Source: JBEKOF01 sp050015895 (GTDB lineage: Bacteria > Verrucomicrobiota > Verrucomicrobiia > Limisphaerales > Palsa-1400). From it: a stretch of DNA of 13,926 nt. The stretch spans positions 1 through 13,926 of the forward strand of contig JBEKAN010000072.1 of NCBI GenBank assembly GCA_050015895.1. The letters run 5' to 3'. Shown here one piece after another: positions 6,501-13,901 of the stretch; the stretch's first letter is position 1, and each line of letters starts with the position of its first letter. The notes under the pieces are model-generated. The model ran no database searches. It saw nothing but the letters and a program-made list of their open reading frames with translations, and was not told the origin of the DNA. A program made the position numbers and the translations under genes.

Positions 6501-9500
6501 CCACCGGCCTGACGGACCTGCGGATGACCAACAACCTGAGTCTGGCCGGGCAAATGTCGGCCTATTCCTTCACTGTCCCAGCCAACACGCTGAGCTTGGA
6601 AATTTTCCTCACCAACACGACCGGCACACCCAACATGACGCTGGTGACGGGCAGTGATTTGCCCGAGGTGAGCGACGGTTATGGCAACAACGGCGGCCAG
6701 AGCTACACTTGGACCAGCCCCACGCTGATCAACATCCCCAACCCGACGGCGACGAATTACACGATGATGGTGCAGGCGGAGCAGGCGGGTGGGAACGCCA
6801 GTTACACGATAGACGTACAAGCCATCGGGGCGCAGACCGTGGCGTTTGACGGCGGCACGGCCACCATCCTCAACCAGCCACCCGACATCTGGCAGTTTTT
6901 CAACATCATCGTGCCCGCGGGCCCGCTCGGTTGGGACGTGCGGTTGACCAATGTCACCGCGCCCAACGACGTGGAAGTGCAGCCGGTATTGTATATTTGC
7001 CGGGACATGGCGCCGTCGTTGAACAACCCTTACTATTGGAGCCCCTCGTCCAGCGCCGCCTGGCCGAGTGGTCATCAATGGCAGGCGGGCGCGGACTGGA
7101 CAGGAGATTATTACGATCCGAGCGGCGCGGAAGCTTATGGGAGAATCCTGGAGATGGGGATGGGCAACCCGCTCTCGCCGGGGAATTATTACCTGGGAGT
7201 GTACAACAACACGACCGCCACCAACCTGGTCAGTTACACGCTGGTCAGCCGGGGCATCGGGCCTGGCTACACCATTCCTGTCAACTCTTTGACGTTTAGC
7301 AACGGGGTGGCCAATGTCCCCGGCCTGGCGCCGCGGGAAGCGGCTTATTACCAAGTCACCGTGCCGAACAACGCGACCAGTTGGCGGGTGGAAATGGACA
7401 CCAACGTTGGCGACTCCCTTTTGCTCATCCAGCAGAACGCGCTGCCGAACGTGGACGCGGACGGCGCGCCGCCTTACGATCTGGACGGCGGGCGGGAGAT
7501 GAACAAGCCGGGCGATCAACAATACCTGATGATGCCGAATAATTACGCCGCATCCAACTTCGTGGTCGGGGGAACTTACTACTTGGCGGTGGTCGGCGAG
7601 GGGGTCAATCCGAGCGGGGACACGATTGGGACGGGTTTGAGCAGTTTCACGCTGGGCAGTTACGGTTCCGTGGACGTCACCAACATGGGGACGGCGGACC
7701 CCACCGGCTTGACGGATCTGCGGATGACCAACAACCTGAGTCTGGCCGGGCAGATTTCGGCCTATTCCTTCAACGTCCCCGCCAACACGCTGAGCTTGGA
7801 GGTTTTTCTCGCCAACACGACCGGCACACCCAACATGACGCTGGGGACGGGCAGTGATTTGCCCACGGTGAGCGACAGTTATGGCAACAACGGCGGCCAG
7901 AGCTACACTTGGACCAGCCCCACGCTGATCAACATCGCCAACCCGGCGGCGACGAATTACACGATGATGGCGCAGGCGGAGGAAGGGGGCGGGAACGCCA
8001 GTTACACGATAGACGTGCATGCCATCGGGGCGCAGACCGTGGCGTTTGACGGCGGAACGGTCACCATTACCAATCAGCCGCCCGACATTTGGGAGTATTT
8101 CTACATCACCGTTCCGAGCAATACCACTTCACCCTTCTACCCTATGCCGATCCCTGTATTAGGCTGGGATTTGCGCCTGACCAATGTCTCCGCGCCCAAC
8201 GACATCGGTGTGCAGCCTGTATTGTATGTTTGCCGGGACACCGCGCCGTCGTTGAACAACCCGAACTATTGGAATCCTCCGACCAGCGCCTCCTGGCCGA
8301 GCGGGTATCAATGGCAGGCGGGCATGGACTGGACCGGAGATTATTACGAGACGAACGGGGCGGCAATCTATGGGCGGATTTTGGAGATGGGGATGGGCAA
8401 CCCGCTCTCGCCGGGGAACTATTACCTGGGAGTGTACAACAACACGACCGCCACCAACCTGGTCAGTTACACCTTGGTCAGCCGCGGCATCGGGCCTGGC
8501 TGCACCATTCCTGTCAACCCATTGACGTTTAGCAATGGGGTGGCCGCCAATCTGGCCGGGCTGAATCCGCGCCAAGTGGATTATTACCAGGTGACCGTGC
8601 CAACGAACGCCCCGAGTTGGAAAATCCGGCTGGCGAACGGGACGGGCGAGACGCTGCTCATGCTGCAAGAGAGCGCGCTGCCGAACGTGGACGCGGGCGG
8701 CCAGCCCCCTTACGTTCTTGATGGCGGTCGCGAGATGAACCAGCCGGGCAACGAGCAATATCTGCTGCTGCCCAATTACTACTATTCCAACTTTGTGGTC
8801 GCGGGGACCTATTACTTGGGGGTGGTGAGCCAGGGGGTCAACCCCGGCAGTGACACGATTGGGACGAATTCCAGCACCTACACATTGACCAGCTACGGCC
8901 CGCAAGGAATCACCAATCTGGGGACGGTTGGCCCGGTGGGCATGGATATCTATCAAACCAACGCCATCCAGGGAGGTGAAAACGCGCTGTATCAGTTCGC
9001 CATCCCGCCCGGCATGCCCGCAGTGGAGGTGCGCCTCGATAATGTCACCGCCTCCCCATATATGACCATGCAGACCGGCTCCAACATTGTTTCGCCCGAG
9101 GGAGGGTATGGCTACAATGGCGGCGCGAATCCCTCCTGGTCGTCGTCTTCGTTGATCACCCTGCCCAATCCGACGGCCACCAATTACTCGCTGACCGTGC
9201 AGGCTGACTACAACAGCGTCGCCAACGCCTATCTGGACGCAAATTTCACCGTGCATGTCCGCCAAATGCCGATCCCGGTTCTGGCCTTTGACCCGAGCTT
9301 GAACAACAACAACAACATCATCAACACGGCCAGCGGCGTTCTGGAAGCGGGCCAAAGCGCGTTTTACCAGGTCACCGTTCCCGCGGATCTGGGCGATTTC
9401 CCCGTTCTTGGCTGGGTGCTGAATTTGACGGAAACTTCGGGATCGGCGACCCTGGCTGTGCGGCCTGGAGCGCTGCCGGACGGCGGCGACTGCGACGGGA

Positions 9501-11035
9501 GTTCCCCCTTGGTCGCCAACCAGGGAATCTATGTGGCGCCCTACCTGACTCCGGGGACTTGGTATGTCGAAGTCTTCGGGAACACAGCGGCGAGCTACAC
9601 GCTCACCAGCCAGGCCCTTGAATTGAACCGGCCCGCCTGGACCATGCCCGCGGTCGGCGGAATGGTGACGACGCCGGGCCTGCCCGCAAGCGGCCCCCTC
9701 TTCGCCGACACGGGCGTGAGCACCGGCGGAATCACGGAGGGCGGCGATGGAGGCTCGGACCTTGCGCAAGGGGCCTTTGATTATTACGAGATCATCGTCC
9801 CCACCACCAACACCGGGGTGTTGCGCACACGGTTGGACGCCATCAGCGGCAATCCCAACCTCTACATTCGGGCCGGCGGGCCGCCCACGTTGAGTCACTA
9901 TTCCTCCGGCAATTGCGGGAGCCTGCTCTACGACCGCTCCCTGACGGCCAGCAGCGGCAGCGAATACGGCAATTGGGTGCCGCTGGACGGACGGCACGAG
10001 GCCTATCTGACCAGCGGCACATGGTACCTGGCGGTGCAGGCCGGCGGCAGTTCCAACGTCCGCTACCGCCTGCGCATGGACACCGGGAACATCACCCCTC
10101 TGGCGTTGAACGGCGGGAGCCTGACCAGCCAGGAAATGGTGGCGGGCGACTGGCTCTATTACAGCGCCTTCATTCCCACCAACGCGCCGGTGGATTGGAA
10201 TGTGACGTTTAGCACGCAGTTGGGGAACGTGGTGATGTACGTGCGCGACCGGGTGCCACCCGGCCAGGCCACCGCCACATACGATCTGCGGGATTGGAAC
10301 AGCGACGACAAGAACCACGGACCGTATCCCAACTTCCCCTCGCCCGGAACCCACACCCTGACCACGCCGCCCTTGCGACCAGGCAACACCTACTACCTGG
10401 GCTTCTACGCGGAGAACGACTCGACTTTTTCGGTGAGCGACAGTACCAATGGGGGCTTTGTAAATTATACCAGCACGCTGCCGTTCTACGGGGGTTATAC
10501 GACGAACCAGATCCCGGCGTACGGGCAGTTGAAGTTTCGGATTGACGTGCCCAATGACGCGACCGAATGGATTGACACCTCGATTTATCCGGCCAGCGTC
10601 TGGCTTTTCCTGGACCAGGGGAGCGCGCCGACGCTGACCAGGGCGGACGACTGGTATTCGGAGGGCAACCCAAACCAGGGGCTGGATGTTTCGCTGGAGA
10701 ACGCGACCAGTTGGCCGTGGCTGCCCGGGTATTCCTACTACCTGAACGTGACGAACACATCGGGCGCAACCCAGCCGTTCAGCTTTTCGATGTTCGGCGT
10801 TTATCCGGAGGCGGGGCCGTTTGAATTCACATCCGCCGTGTTGCTGCCCGGCAGTGGCGGGTTCCAAATGAACATGCAGGTCAACCCGGGCTGGACCTAC
10901 CAAGTGCTCGTCTCGACCGATTTGATCAATTGGTCGGTGCTGACCACCTTCACGCCCACGGGCACCACGGCCACTTTCACGGACACCAGCGCGCCATACT
11001 ACAGTTACCGGTTCTACCGGCTTGTGCCGGAGTAG
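3569..11035 (+). CDS. Giant exported protein of about 19 PPC-like beta-sandwich modules
   Basis: A 2488-residue protein. MKIRSLVFSLLLGGLAAISSQAQS is a clear signal peptide; the ATG at 3569 directly precedes its basic n-region, although a GTG at 3554 is also in frame. The remainder is about 19 modules of 100-160 residues, starting near residues 25, 137, 247, 364, 465, 576, 697, 840, 968, 1093, 1240, 1368, 1493, 1651, 1780, 1904, 2026, 2177 and 2304. Most share a pattern: Y[FY]x[VI]xVP, then WxxxLxxxxG, then a LYIRxGxLP-like strand, and finally GTYYxGVY...YTL. That pattern resembles pre-peptidase C-terminal (PPC) domains. Residues 2418-2488 form a different tail (TYQVLVSTDLINW...YRFYRLVPE) that I recall from many Verrucomicrobiota exported proteins and that may act in export or anchoring. 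The protein is rich in T, N, S, G and Y with about eight cysteines. No protease, glycosidase or other catalytic motif is visible. A surface or matrix role is inferred. Confidence 0.9.
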   Translation: MKIRSLVFSLLLGGLAAISSQAQSLVGTNSPGQTTNYPFTLGAGATNLSLVVSNNASAYSWLFLTNGAVAPTINNYEFTSRLPGQTNQINLEPPEFATGSYNLLVYTPPASTSQAFSVALTTNRGDLRGANYPVSKPLAFSTTGHLTNSGAGAWQYFQVDVPSNLLTGWRIVVSSTNATPPWLYIRQGQVPTTSSYDVISGGTSIDTVTYDSPQAVAGTYFIGVYLPAGTASWANYVLGAELASVTTLTWDPGTTQAGTQVFSNQSTTGGDYFFAITTETTACGVWRNALNVQSGQAGLYLLQGTLPTTNSSSYASAQAGSNGFVLAQSQQFNPGQNWYILVHATPGAQWNLVTGEAYVQQLPALATDSSSGATVTMGAEGMAFFKTTIPIGTLAWRLGLDGLGNPLYVKSTLAPVPLSTSTYDLTQAGQMLVVPTYLSAGNQYFVGVAGNPGLLLTLDSRQQAVTPVAFDSTTPVTVSATAYGYVTFQVQVPVHQIAWEVDALPTLGSASVAVRSNNVPNEFVNSAVSDISGGVGNSVSLVPPTLTDGSFYVTVYGTPPYNCSFVNGQPVITPVDYVFAITNDAPYRVGWRYYTITNVAEQLDSLGWELDLTNPPPGAEIALRRNAVPGQWNYRNNAYDSYSYSSSSYVDLSSTLDFLQQPGHPADVWYIGVYSPSAVLGSFVLAGSQLIGTPVNFDGAGSLISVTDQPAGKFQYFTYTVPPGTVGWDLRLTNVTSGWPYFFICRDELPSLNNPYYWNPPSSASWPSGYQWQAGSDWTGDYYDVGGIEAYGQILEMGMGNPLQAGTYYVGVANYSGPGPLSYTLMSRGIGPGYTIPITPLAFSNGVASVPGLAPREAAYYQMTVPNNATSWRVEMDTNIGDSLLIIQQNALPNVDADGAPPYDLDGGREMNKPGDEQYLMMPNNYAASNFVVGGTYYLAVVSQGVNPGSDTIGTGLSSFTLNSDGSVDVTNMGTVDPTGLTDLRMTNNLSLAGQMSAYSFTVPANTLSLEIFLTNTTGTPNMTLVTGSDLPEVSDGYGNNGGQSYTWTSPTLINIPNPTATNYTMMVQAEQAGGNASYTIDVQAIGAQTVAFDGGTATILNQPPDIWQFFNIIVPAGPLGWDVRLTNVTAPNDVEVQPVLYICRDMAPSLNNPYYWSPSSSAAWPSGHQWQAGADWTGDYYDPSGAEAYGRILEMGMGNPLSPGNYYLGVYNNTTATNLVSYTLVSRGIGPGYTIPVNSLTFSNGVANVPGLAPREAAYYQVTVPNNATSWRVEMDTNVGDSLLLIQQNALPNVDADGAPPYDLDGGREMNKPGDQQYLMMPNNYAASNFVVGGTYYLAVVGEGVNPSGDTIGTGLSSFTLGSYGSVDVTNMGTADPTGLTDLRMTNNLSLAGQISAYSFNVPANTLSLEVFLANTTGTPNMTLGTGSDLPTVSDSYGNNGGQSYTWTSPTLINIANPAATNYTMMAQAEEGGGNASYTIDVHAIGAQTVAFDGGTVTITNQPPDIWEYFYITVPSNTTSPFYPMPIPVLGWDLRLTNVSAPNDIGVQPVLYVCRDTAPSLNNPNYWNPPTSASWPSGYQWQAGMDWTGDYYETNGAAIYGRILEMGMGNPLSPGNYYLGVYNNTTATNLVSYTLVSRGIGPGCTIPVNPLTFSNGVAANLAGLNPRQVDYYQVTVPTNAPSWKIRLANGTGETLLMLQESALPNVDAGGQPPYVLDGGREMNQPGNEQYLLLPNYYYSNFVVAGTYYLGVVSQGVNPGSDTIGTNSSTYTLTSYGPQGITNLGTVGPVGMDIYQTNAIQGGENALYQFAIPPGMPAVEVRLDNVTASPYMTMQTGSNIVSPEGGYGYNGGANPSWSSSSLITLPNPTATNYSLTVQADYNSVANAYLDANFTVHVRQMPIPVLAFDPSLNNNNNIINTASGVLEAGQSAFYQVTVPADLGDFPVLGWVLNLTETSGSATLAVRPGALPDGGDCDGSSPLVANQGIYVAPYLTPGTWYVEVFGNTAASYTLTSQALELNRPAWTMPAVGGMVTTPGLPASGPLFADTGVSTGGITEGGDGGSDLAQGAFDYYEIIVPTTNTGVLRTRLDAISGNPNLYIRAGGPPTLSHYSSGNCGSLLYDRSLTASSGSEYGNWVPLDGRHEAYLTSGTWYLAVQAGGSSNVRYRLRMDTGNITPLALNGGSLTSQEMVAGDWLYYSAFIPTNAPVDWNVTFSTQLGNVVMYVRDRVPPGQATATYDLRDWNSDDKNHGPYPNFPSPGTHTLTTPPLRPGNTYYLGFYAENDSTFSVSDSTNGGFVNYTSTLPFYGGYTTNQIPAYGQLKFRIDVPNDATEWIDTSIYPASVWLFLDQGSAPTLTRADDWYSEGNPNQGLDVSLENATSWPWLPGYSYYLNVTNTSGATQPFSFSMFGVYPEAGPFEFTSAVLLPGSGGFQMNMQVNPGWTYQVLVSTDLINWSVLTTFTPTGTTATFTDTSAPYYSYRFYRLVPE
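5657..6844 (+). repeat. Three-module cassette, copy A
   Basis: Encodes residues 697-1092 (modules 7-9) of the giant protein. It begins at the NFDG strand and includes CRDELPSLNNPYYW, DWTGDYY, EMGMGNP, the acidic loop NVDADGAPPYDLDGGREMN and the NNGGQSYTWTSPTLINI segment. Its second and third modules are nearly identical to those of copy B. Its first module differs more: it lacks the APND..VQPVL segment found in copies B and C. Confidence 0.9.
6845..8044 (+). repeat. Three-module cassette, copy B (1200-base period)
   Basis: Encodes residues 1093-1492 (modules 10-12). Landmarks in its second and third modules lie exactly 1200 bases after those in copy A; for example the ..CGTTTAGCAACGGGGTGG landmark is at 6091 and 7291. 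Bases 6241-6360 and 7441-7560 differ at only three of 120 positions by direct comparison. The first module of B instead pairs best with the first module of C. Confidence 0.92.
8045..9286 (+). repeat. Three-module cassette, copy C (diverged, with 33-base insertion)
   Basis: Encodes residues 1493-1906 (modules 13-15). The first module shares long stretches with copy B (APND..VQPVLYVCRD, GNYYLGVYNNTTATNLVSYT) but carries an 11-residue in-frame insertion before LGWDLRL. The second and third modules have diverged clearly from A and B, including loss of the acidic loop residues. Copy C is therefore older, or under different constraint, over its last two modules. Confidence 0.85.
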
Positions 11036-11140
11036 GCGGGCAAAACCCGAGGTCAATCGCGCGACGGCAAGTTGGCGCGGCAGATGCCTGGGCGAGAGAG
11101 AGGTTGAACGGCGCCGGGAAACGTGCCACAATGGATTCCG
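11036..11140. other. Gap between the giant gene and the nucleotidyltransferase gene
   Basis: About 105 bases without a supported gene. A weak CGGG-CAAAA-CCCG hairpin (11037-11049) sits just after the giant gene's stop, but it has only four pairs and no T run, so I do not call it a terminator. I see no convincing promoter for the downstream arginine genes here, although one would be expected. Confidence 0.4.
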
Positions 11141-11707
11141 ATGATTGACCACGACGCTTATGTTCTGCGCGAGGCGACTGGAACTTCCGGTGTGCTGGAG
11201 GCCGCCCGGCTGGCAGCCGGACGGCTGGCGGATCATCTCATACCCCATTTGATTATCGGAGGGATCGCGGTTCAGGAGCACGGGTATGCCCGCACGACGA
11301 TTGACGTGGACATGGTGGTGCCGGACGTGCTGGACGCGCTGGAAATTCTGACGGCGGATGTGACAGGCCCGCTGGTCCGCCTGCGCGGCGTGGAACACCG
11401 GATCAGAGACAACCGCAGCGGGACGGCGATTGATTTGTTGCCGGCGGGCAAAGTGGTGAAACGAGGCTGCCAGGTGCCATTTCCAACGCCGACGGTGGCG
11501 AGCGACTTGTTGCAAATTGTGGGTGTGGAGAAGCTGATTTCCTTGAAATTGGACAGTTGGTCCCACACGCCGTTGCACCGGCTCCGGGACAAAACCGACG
11601 TGGTTGAGATCATCCTCCGTCGAAAATTGCCGCGCGATCTGGCGGTGGATTTGGAGGTCCGCCAATTATATCTGGAAACATGGGACGGCCTTCAGGCTGA
11701 GAAATGA
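11141..11707 (+). CDS. Small nucleotidyltransferase-fold protein (AbiEii/minimal NTase-like)
   Basis: A 188-residue protein with the pattern of the nucleotidyltransferase superfamily: a hydrophobic strand ending in GG (LIIGGIAVQEHGYARTTIDVDMVV, residues 37-60) with the paired acidic residues D55 and D57, and a later strand GTAIDLLP (94-101) that supplies the third acidic residue, D98. The C-terminal half has VGVEKLISLKLDSW and RLRDKTDVVEII, the lysine/arginine and D-D pattern common in AbiEii-like and related proteins. Such proteins transfer nucleotides to small molecules, RNA or proteins, or have lost activity; the substrate here is unknown. The ATG at 11141 is preferred; an in-frame GTG at 11123 would add six residues. 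The stop overlaps the argD start (ATGA). There is no neighbouring HEPN, AbiEi or other antitoxin-like gene, so a toxin-antitoxin role has no support from context. Confidence 0.75.
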   Translation: MIDHDAYVLREATGTSGVLEAARLAAGRLADHLIPHLIIGGIAVQEHGYARTTIDVDMVVPDVLDALEILTADVTGPLVRLRGVEHRIRDNRSGTAIDLLPAGKVVKRGCQVPFPTPTVASDLLQIVGVEKLISLKLDSWSHTPLHRLRDKTDVVEIILRRKLPRDLAVDLEVRQLYLETWDGLQAEK

Positions 11708-12999
11708 GAGACATTGTGCCAGCACCTCCGGCGGCGGTCCGCAACGAAATGCAAACGATCCAGGAGCTTTTCCGAAAGAACGTGGCGCCCACATACTCGC
11801 GTTTCGAGGTGGCGTTGCGACGGGGGGAAGGCTCGTACGTCTGGGACGTCAACGGCAAACGGTATCTGGATTTGGGGGGAGGCATCGCGGTCTGCGCGCT
11901 GGGCCACGGCAACGCGGAGATCGCCGAGGCGCTGATCGGGCAGGCGCGCCAGCTCACGCATGTTTCCAATCTCTATTATCACGAGGGGCAGGGGCGGCTG
12001 GCGCAACAGATCGCGGGGCTGATCGGGCCGGGGAAAGTGTTTTTTTGCAACAGCGGCGCGGAGGCGAACGAGGGCCTTTTCAAACTGGCGCGCCGGTTCG
12101 GGAACGAGGAGGGCCGTTTTGAAATTCTCACGGCGCAGAACTCCTTTCACGGGCGGACGCTGGCGGGGATTGCCGCGACGGGGCAGGCGAAGATCAAGAA
12201 GGGATTTGGGCCGATGGTCGCCGGATTCCGGCACATCCCGTTCAACGACTTGGCGGCGGCGCGGGAGGGGGTGTCGCCCGCGACGGCGGCCATTCTGATC
12301 GAGGGGGTGCAGGGGGAGATCGGGGTGATGCCGGCCAGCGCGGAGTATTTGCTGGGGCTGCGGCAATTGTGCGACGAGAAGAAGCTGTTGCTGCTGCTGG
12401 ACGGGGTGCAGTGCGGACATTTTCGCACGGGACGGTTCCAGAGTTACCAGCGCATTCTGGAGGAGAAGGCGGGGCAGTCCGGGGCGGCGGGATTTCTGCC
12501 GGACGGCGTGGCGATGGCCAAATCGCTGGGAGGCGGTTTTCCGATGGGGGCTTTTTGGACGCGGGAGCCTTACGCGGATTTGTTGGACGCCGGATCGCAT
12601 GGCACGACTTACGGAGGATCGCCGCTGGGTTGCGCGGTGGCGCTGAAAATCCTGGAGGTCATCGGGCGCGACCGGCTGGGGGACAACGCGCGGGAGGTGG
12701 GCGGGTGGATGAAGGCGGAATTGACGGGGATGGCCGCCAAATATCCGGCGGTGATCCGGCAAGTCCGGGGCCTGGGCCTGATGATTGGAATCGAGCTGGC
12801 GGCGGACATCCCGGCATTCGCGGGGCGCGAAAAATCCGCGGCGATCCAATTCCTCAACCGCCTCCACGAGGCCGGCGCGCTGGCCGTCCCGTCGGGCGCG
12901 AACATCATTCGGCTGCTGCCGGCGCTGAACTTGCGCCCGGCGGAGGCGGCGCAGGGCATCGCGGTCATCGAATCGGTGGTGGCGAAAATATCCACATGA
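11704..12999 (+). CDS. argD: Acetylornithine aminotransferase
   Basis: A 431-residue PLP-dependent class-III aminotransferase that makes N-acetylornithine from N-acetylglutamate semialdehyde in arginine synthesis. Visible family signatures: DVNGKRYLDLGGGIAVCALGH (48-68), VSNLYYHEGQGRLA (87-100), the phosphate-binding FFCNSGAEANEGLFKLAR (113-130), NSFHGRTLA (146-154), EGVQGEIGV (200-208), the PLP lysine in MAKSLGGGFPMGA (K273) and GTTYGGSPLGCAVAL (300-314). D233 is the expected pyridine-nitrogen ligand, but the usual DE[VI]Q reads DGVQCGHFRTG here (G234). The protein is slightly longer than most ArgD. The extra length is partly a leader, since M16 (MQTIQELFRKNV) aligns with the typical family start. 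The ATG at 11704 is kept because it overlaps the preceding stop. The 4-base overlap with argF supports the arginine assignment over other ornithine or GABA aminotransferases. Confidence 0.93.
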   Translation: MRDIVPAPPAAVRNEMQTIQELFRKNVAPTYSRFEVALRRGEGSYVWDVNGKRYLDLGGGIAVCALGHGNAEIAEALIGQARQLTHVSNLYYHEGQGRLAQQIAGLIGPGKVFFCNSGAEANEGLFKLARRFGNEEGRFEILTAQNSFHGRTLAGIAATGQAKIKKGFGPMVAGFRHIPFNDLAAAREGVSPATAAILIEGVQGEIGVMPASAEYLLGLRQLCDEKKLLLLLDGVQCGHFRTGRFQSYQRILEEKAGQSGAAGFLPDGVAMAKSLGGGFPMGAFWTREPYADLLDAGSHGTTYGGSPLGCAVALKILEVIGRDRLGDNAREVGGWMKAELTGMAAKYPAVIRQVRGLGLMIGIELAADIPAFAGREKSAAIQFLNRLHEAGALAVPSGANIIRLLPALNLRPAEAAQGIAVIESVVAKIST

Positions 13000-13901
13000 A
13001 ACATTTATTGAGTTTGGAAACGCTGGCGCGTTCGGAGATGGAGACCATTTTGGAGGAGAGCGCGGGGATGAAAAGAAGACGCGGACGGCACGCCACGCAG
13101 CCGCTGCAGGGGCAGACGTGGGCGCTGTTGTTTTCCAAATCTTCCACGCGCACGCGGGTCTCGTTTGAGGTGGGGATCCGGGAGCTGGGCGGGCAGGTGA
13201 TGTTCCTGAGCGCGTCGGAGATCCAACTGGGGCGTGGCGAAGCGATCAAGGACACGGCGCGGGTGATGGGGCGGATGATCCACGGGGCGGTGATACGGAC
13301 ATTTGCGCAGCGGGACGTGGAGGAGTTCGCGGCCTTCGCGCGCGTTCCGACGATCAACGCGCTGACGGATGAGGAGCATCCGTGCCAGATCTTGACGGAT
13401 ATTTTCACGTTCCAGGAACTGCGGGGGCCGATTCGGGGCAAGGTGGTGACGTTCATCGGAGACGGGGCTTGCAATGTGCCGGCGTCGTGGATTTTTGCGG
13501 CGGCGAAGCTGGACTTTGAATTGCGCGTCGCCGCGCCGAAAAAATATCAACCGAGCGCGGAGTTGTTGCGCCGGGCCGGGGGGAAGGTGGTTTGCACGGA
13601 GGACATCCGGGAGGCGGCGGGGGGCGCAAATCTTCTTTACACGGATGTTTGGGTTTCGATGGGCAAGGAGGCGGAGGCGCAGGAACGATTGCGCGAACTG
13701 GCGGGCTATCAAATCAACGGGGCGGTGGTCAAGCTGGCCAAACCCAACGCGCTGGTGATGCACTGCCTGCCGGCTTATCGAGGGAAAGAAATTGACGAGG
13801 AAACCTTCGAGGCAAACGCGTCCACGATATTTGACCAGGCGGAAAACCGGCTGCATTGCCAAAAGGCGATTTTGCAATGGCTGGTGTCGCCCGGGGCGTG
13901 A
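12996..13901 (+). CDS. argF: Ornithine carbamoyltransferase
   Basis: A 301-residue cytoplasmic enzyme joining ornithine and carbamoyl phosphate to give citrulline. Carbamoyl-phosphate binding is shown by SSTRTR (49-54), HPCQ (128-131) and RTF (101-103). Ornithine-side motifs are DVWVSMG (217-223) and HCLPAYRG (256-263), whose cysteine C257 is the conserved active-site residue. The HPCQ plus SMG plus HCLP set separates it from aspartate carbamoyltransferase. The SMG loop with HCLPAYRG differs from the usual HCLPAHRG by one residue. The segment GDGACNVPAS (155-164) corresponds to the family's GDGNNV..S with one extra residue. The length is within the normal range of about 300-335. The start overlaps the argD stop (ATGA), so argD and argF are probably co-transcribed and coupled. 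The frame is open upstream through argD, but that part is out-of-frame argD sequence and not protein. The stop lies 25 bases before the window edge, so later operon genes cannot be seen. Confidence 0.95.
   Translation: MKHLLSLETLARSEMETILEESAGMKRRRGRHATQPLQGQTWALLFSKSSTRTRVSFEVGIRELGGQVMFLSASEIQLGRGEAIKDTARVMGRMIHGAVIRTFAQRDVEEFAAFARVPTINALTDEEHPCQILTDIFTFQELRGPIRGKVVTFIGDGACNVPASWIFAAAKLDFELRVAAPKKYQPSAELLRRAGGKVVCTEDIREAAGGANLLYTDVWVSMGKEAEAQERLRELAGYQINGAVVKLAKPNALVMHCLPAYRGKEIDEETFEANASTIFDQAENRLHCQKAILQWLVSPGA

Noticed and set aside
6215..8020. A 601-codon minus-strand frame over the cassette repeats
   Set aside because: It lies wholly inside the giant gene in antisense and mirrors its duplication. 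Its apparent internal repeats are inherited from the sense strand.
5657..9286. Repeat array considered as CRISPR or a mobile element
   Set aside because: The units are 1.2 kb, in frame within one protein, without spacers, terminal inverted repeats or target-site duplications.
11037..11049. Possible terminator hairpin after the giant gene
   Set aside because: The stem has only four pairs and no T run follows.
8159..11665. A 1168-codon open frame on the minus strand opposite the giant gene
   Set aside because: It is a by-product of GC-rich codons on the + strand. Its protein is full of R, H, V and P with no domain, signal peptide or family motif, and its content follows the repeats of the sense gene.
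12369..12995. Open upstream extension of the argF frame to 510 codons
   Set aside because: This stretch is argD read out of frame. The family start (MKHLLSLETL) sits exactly at the ATGA overlap.
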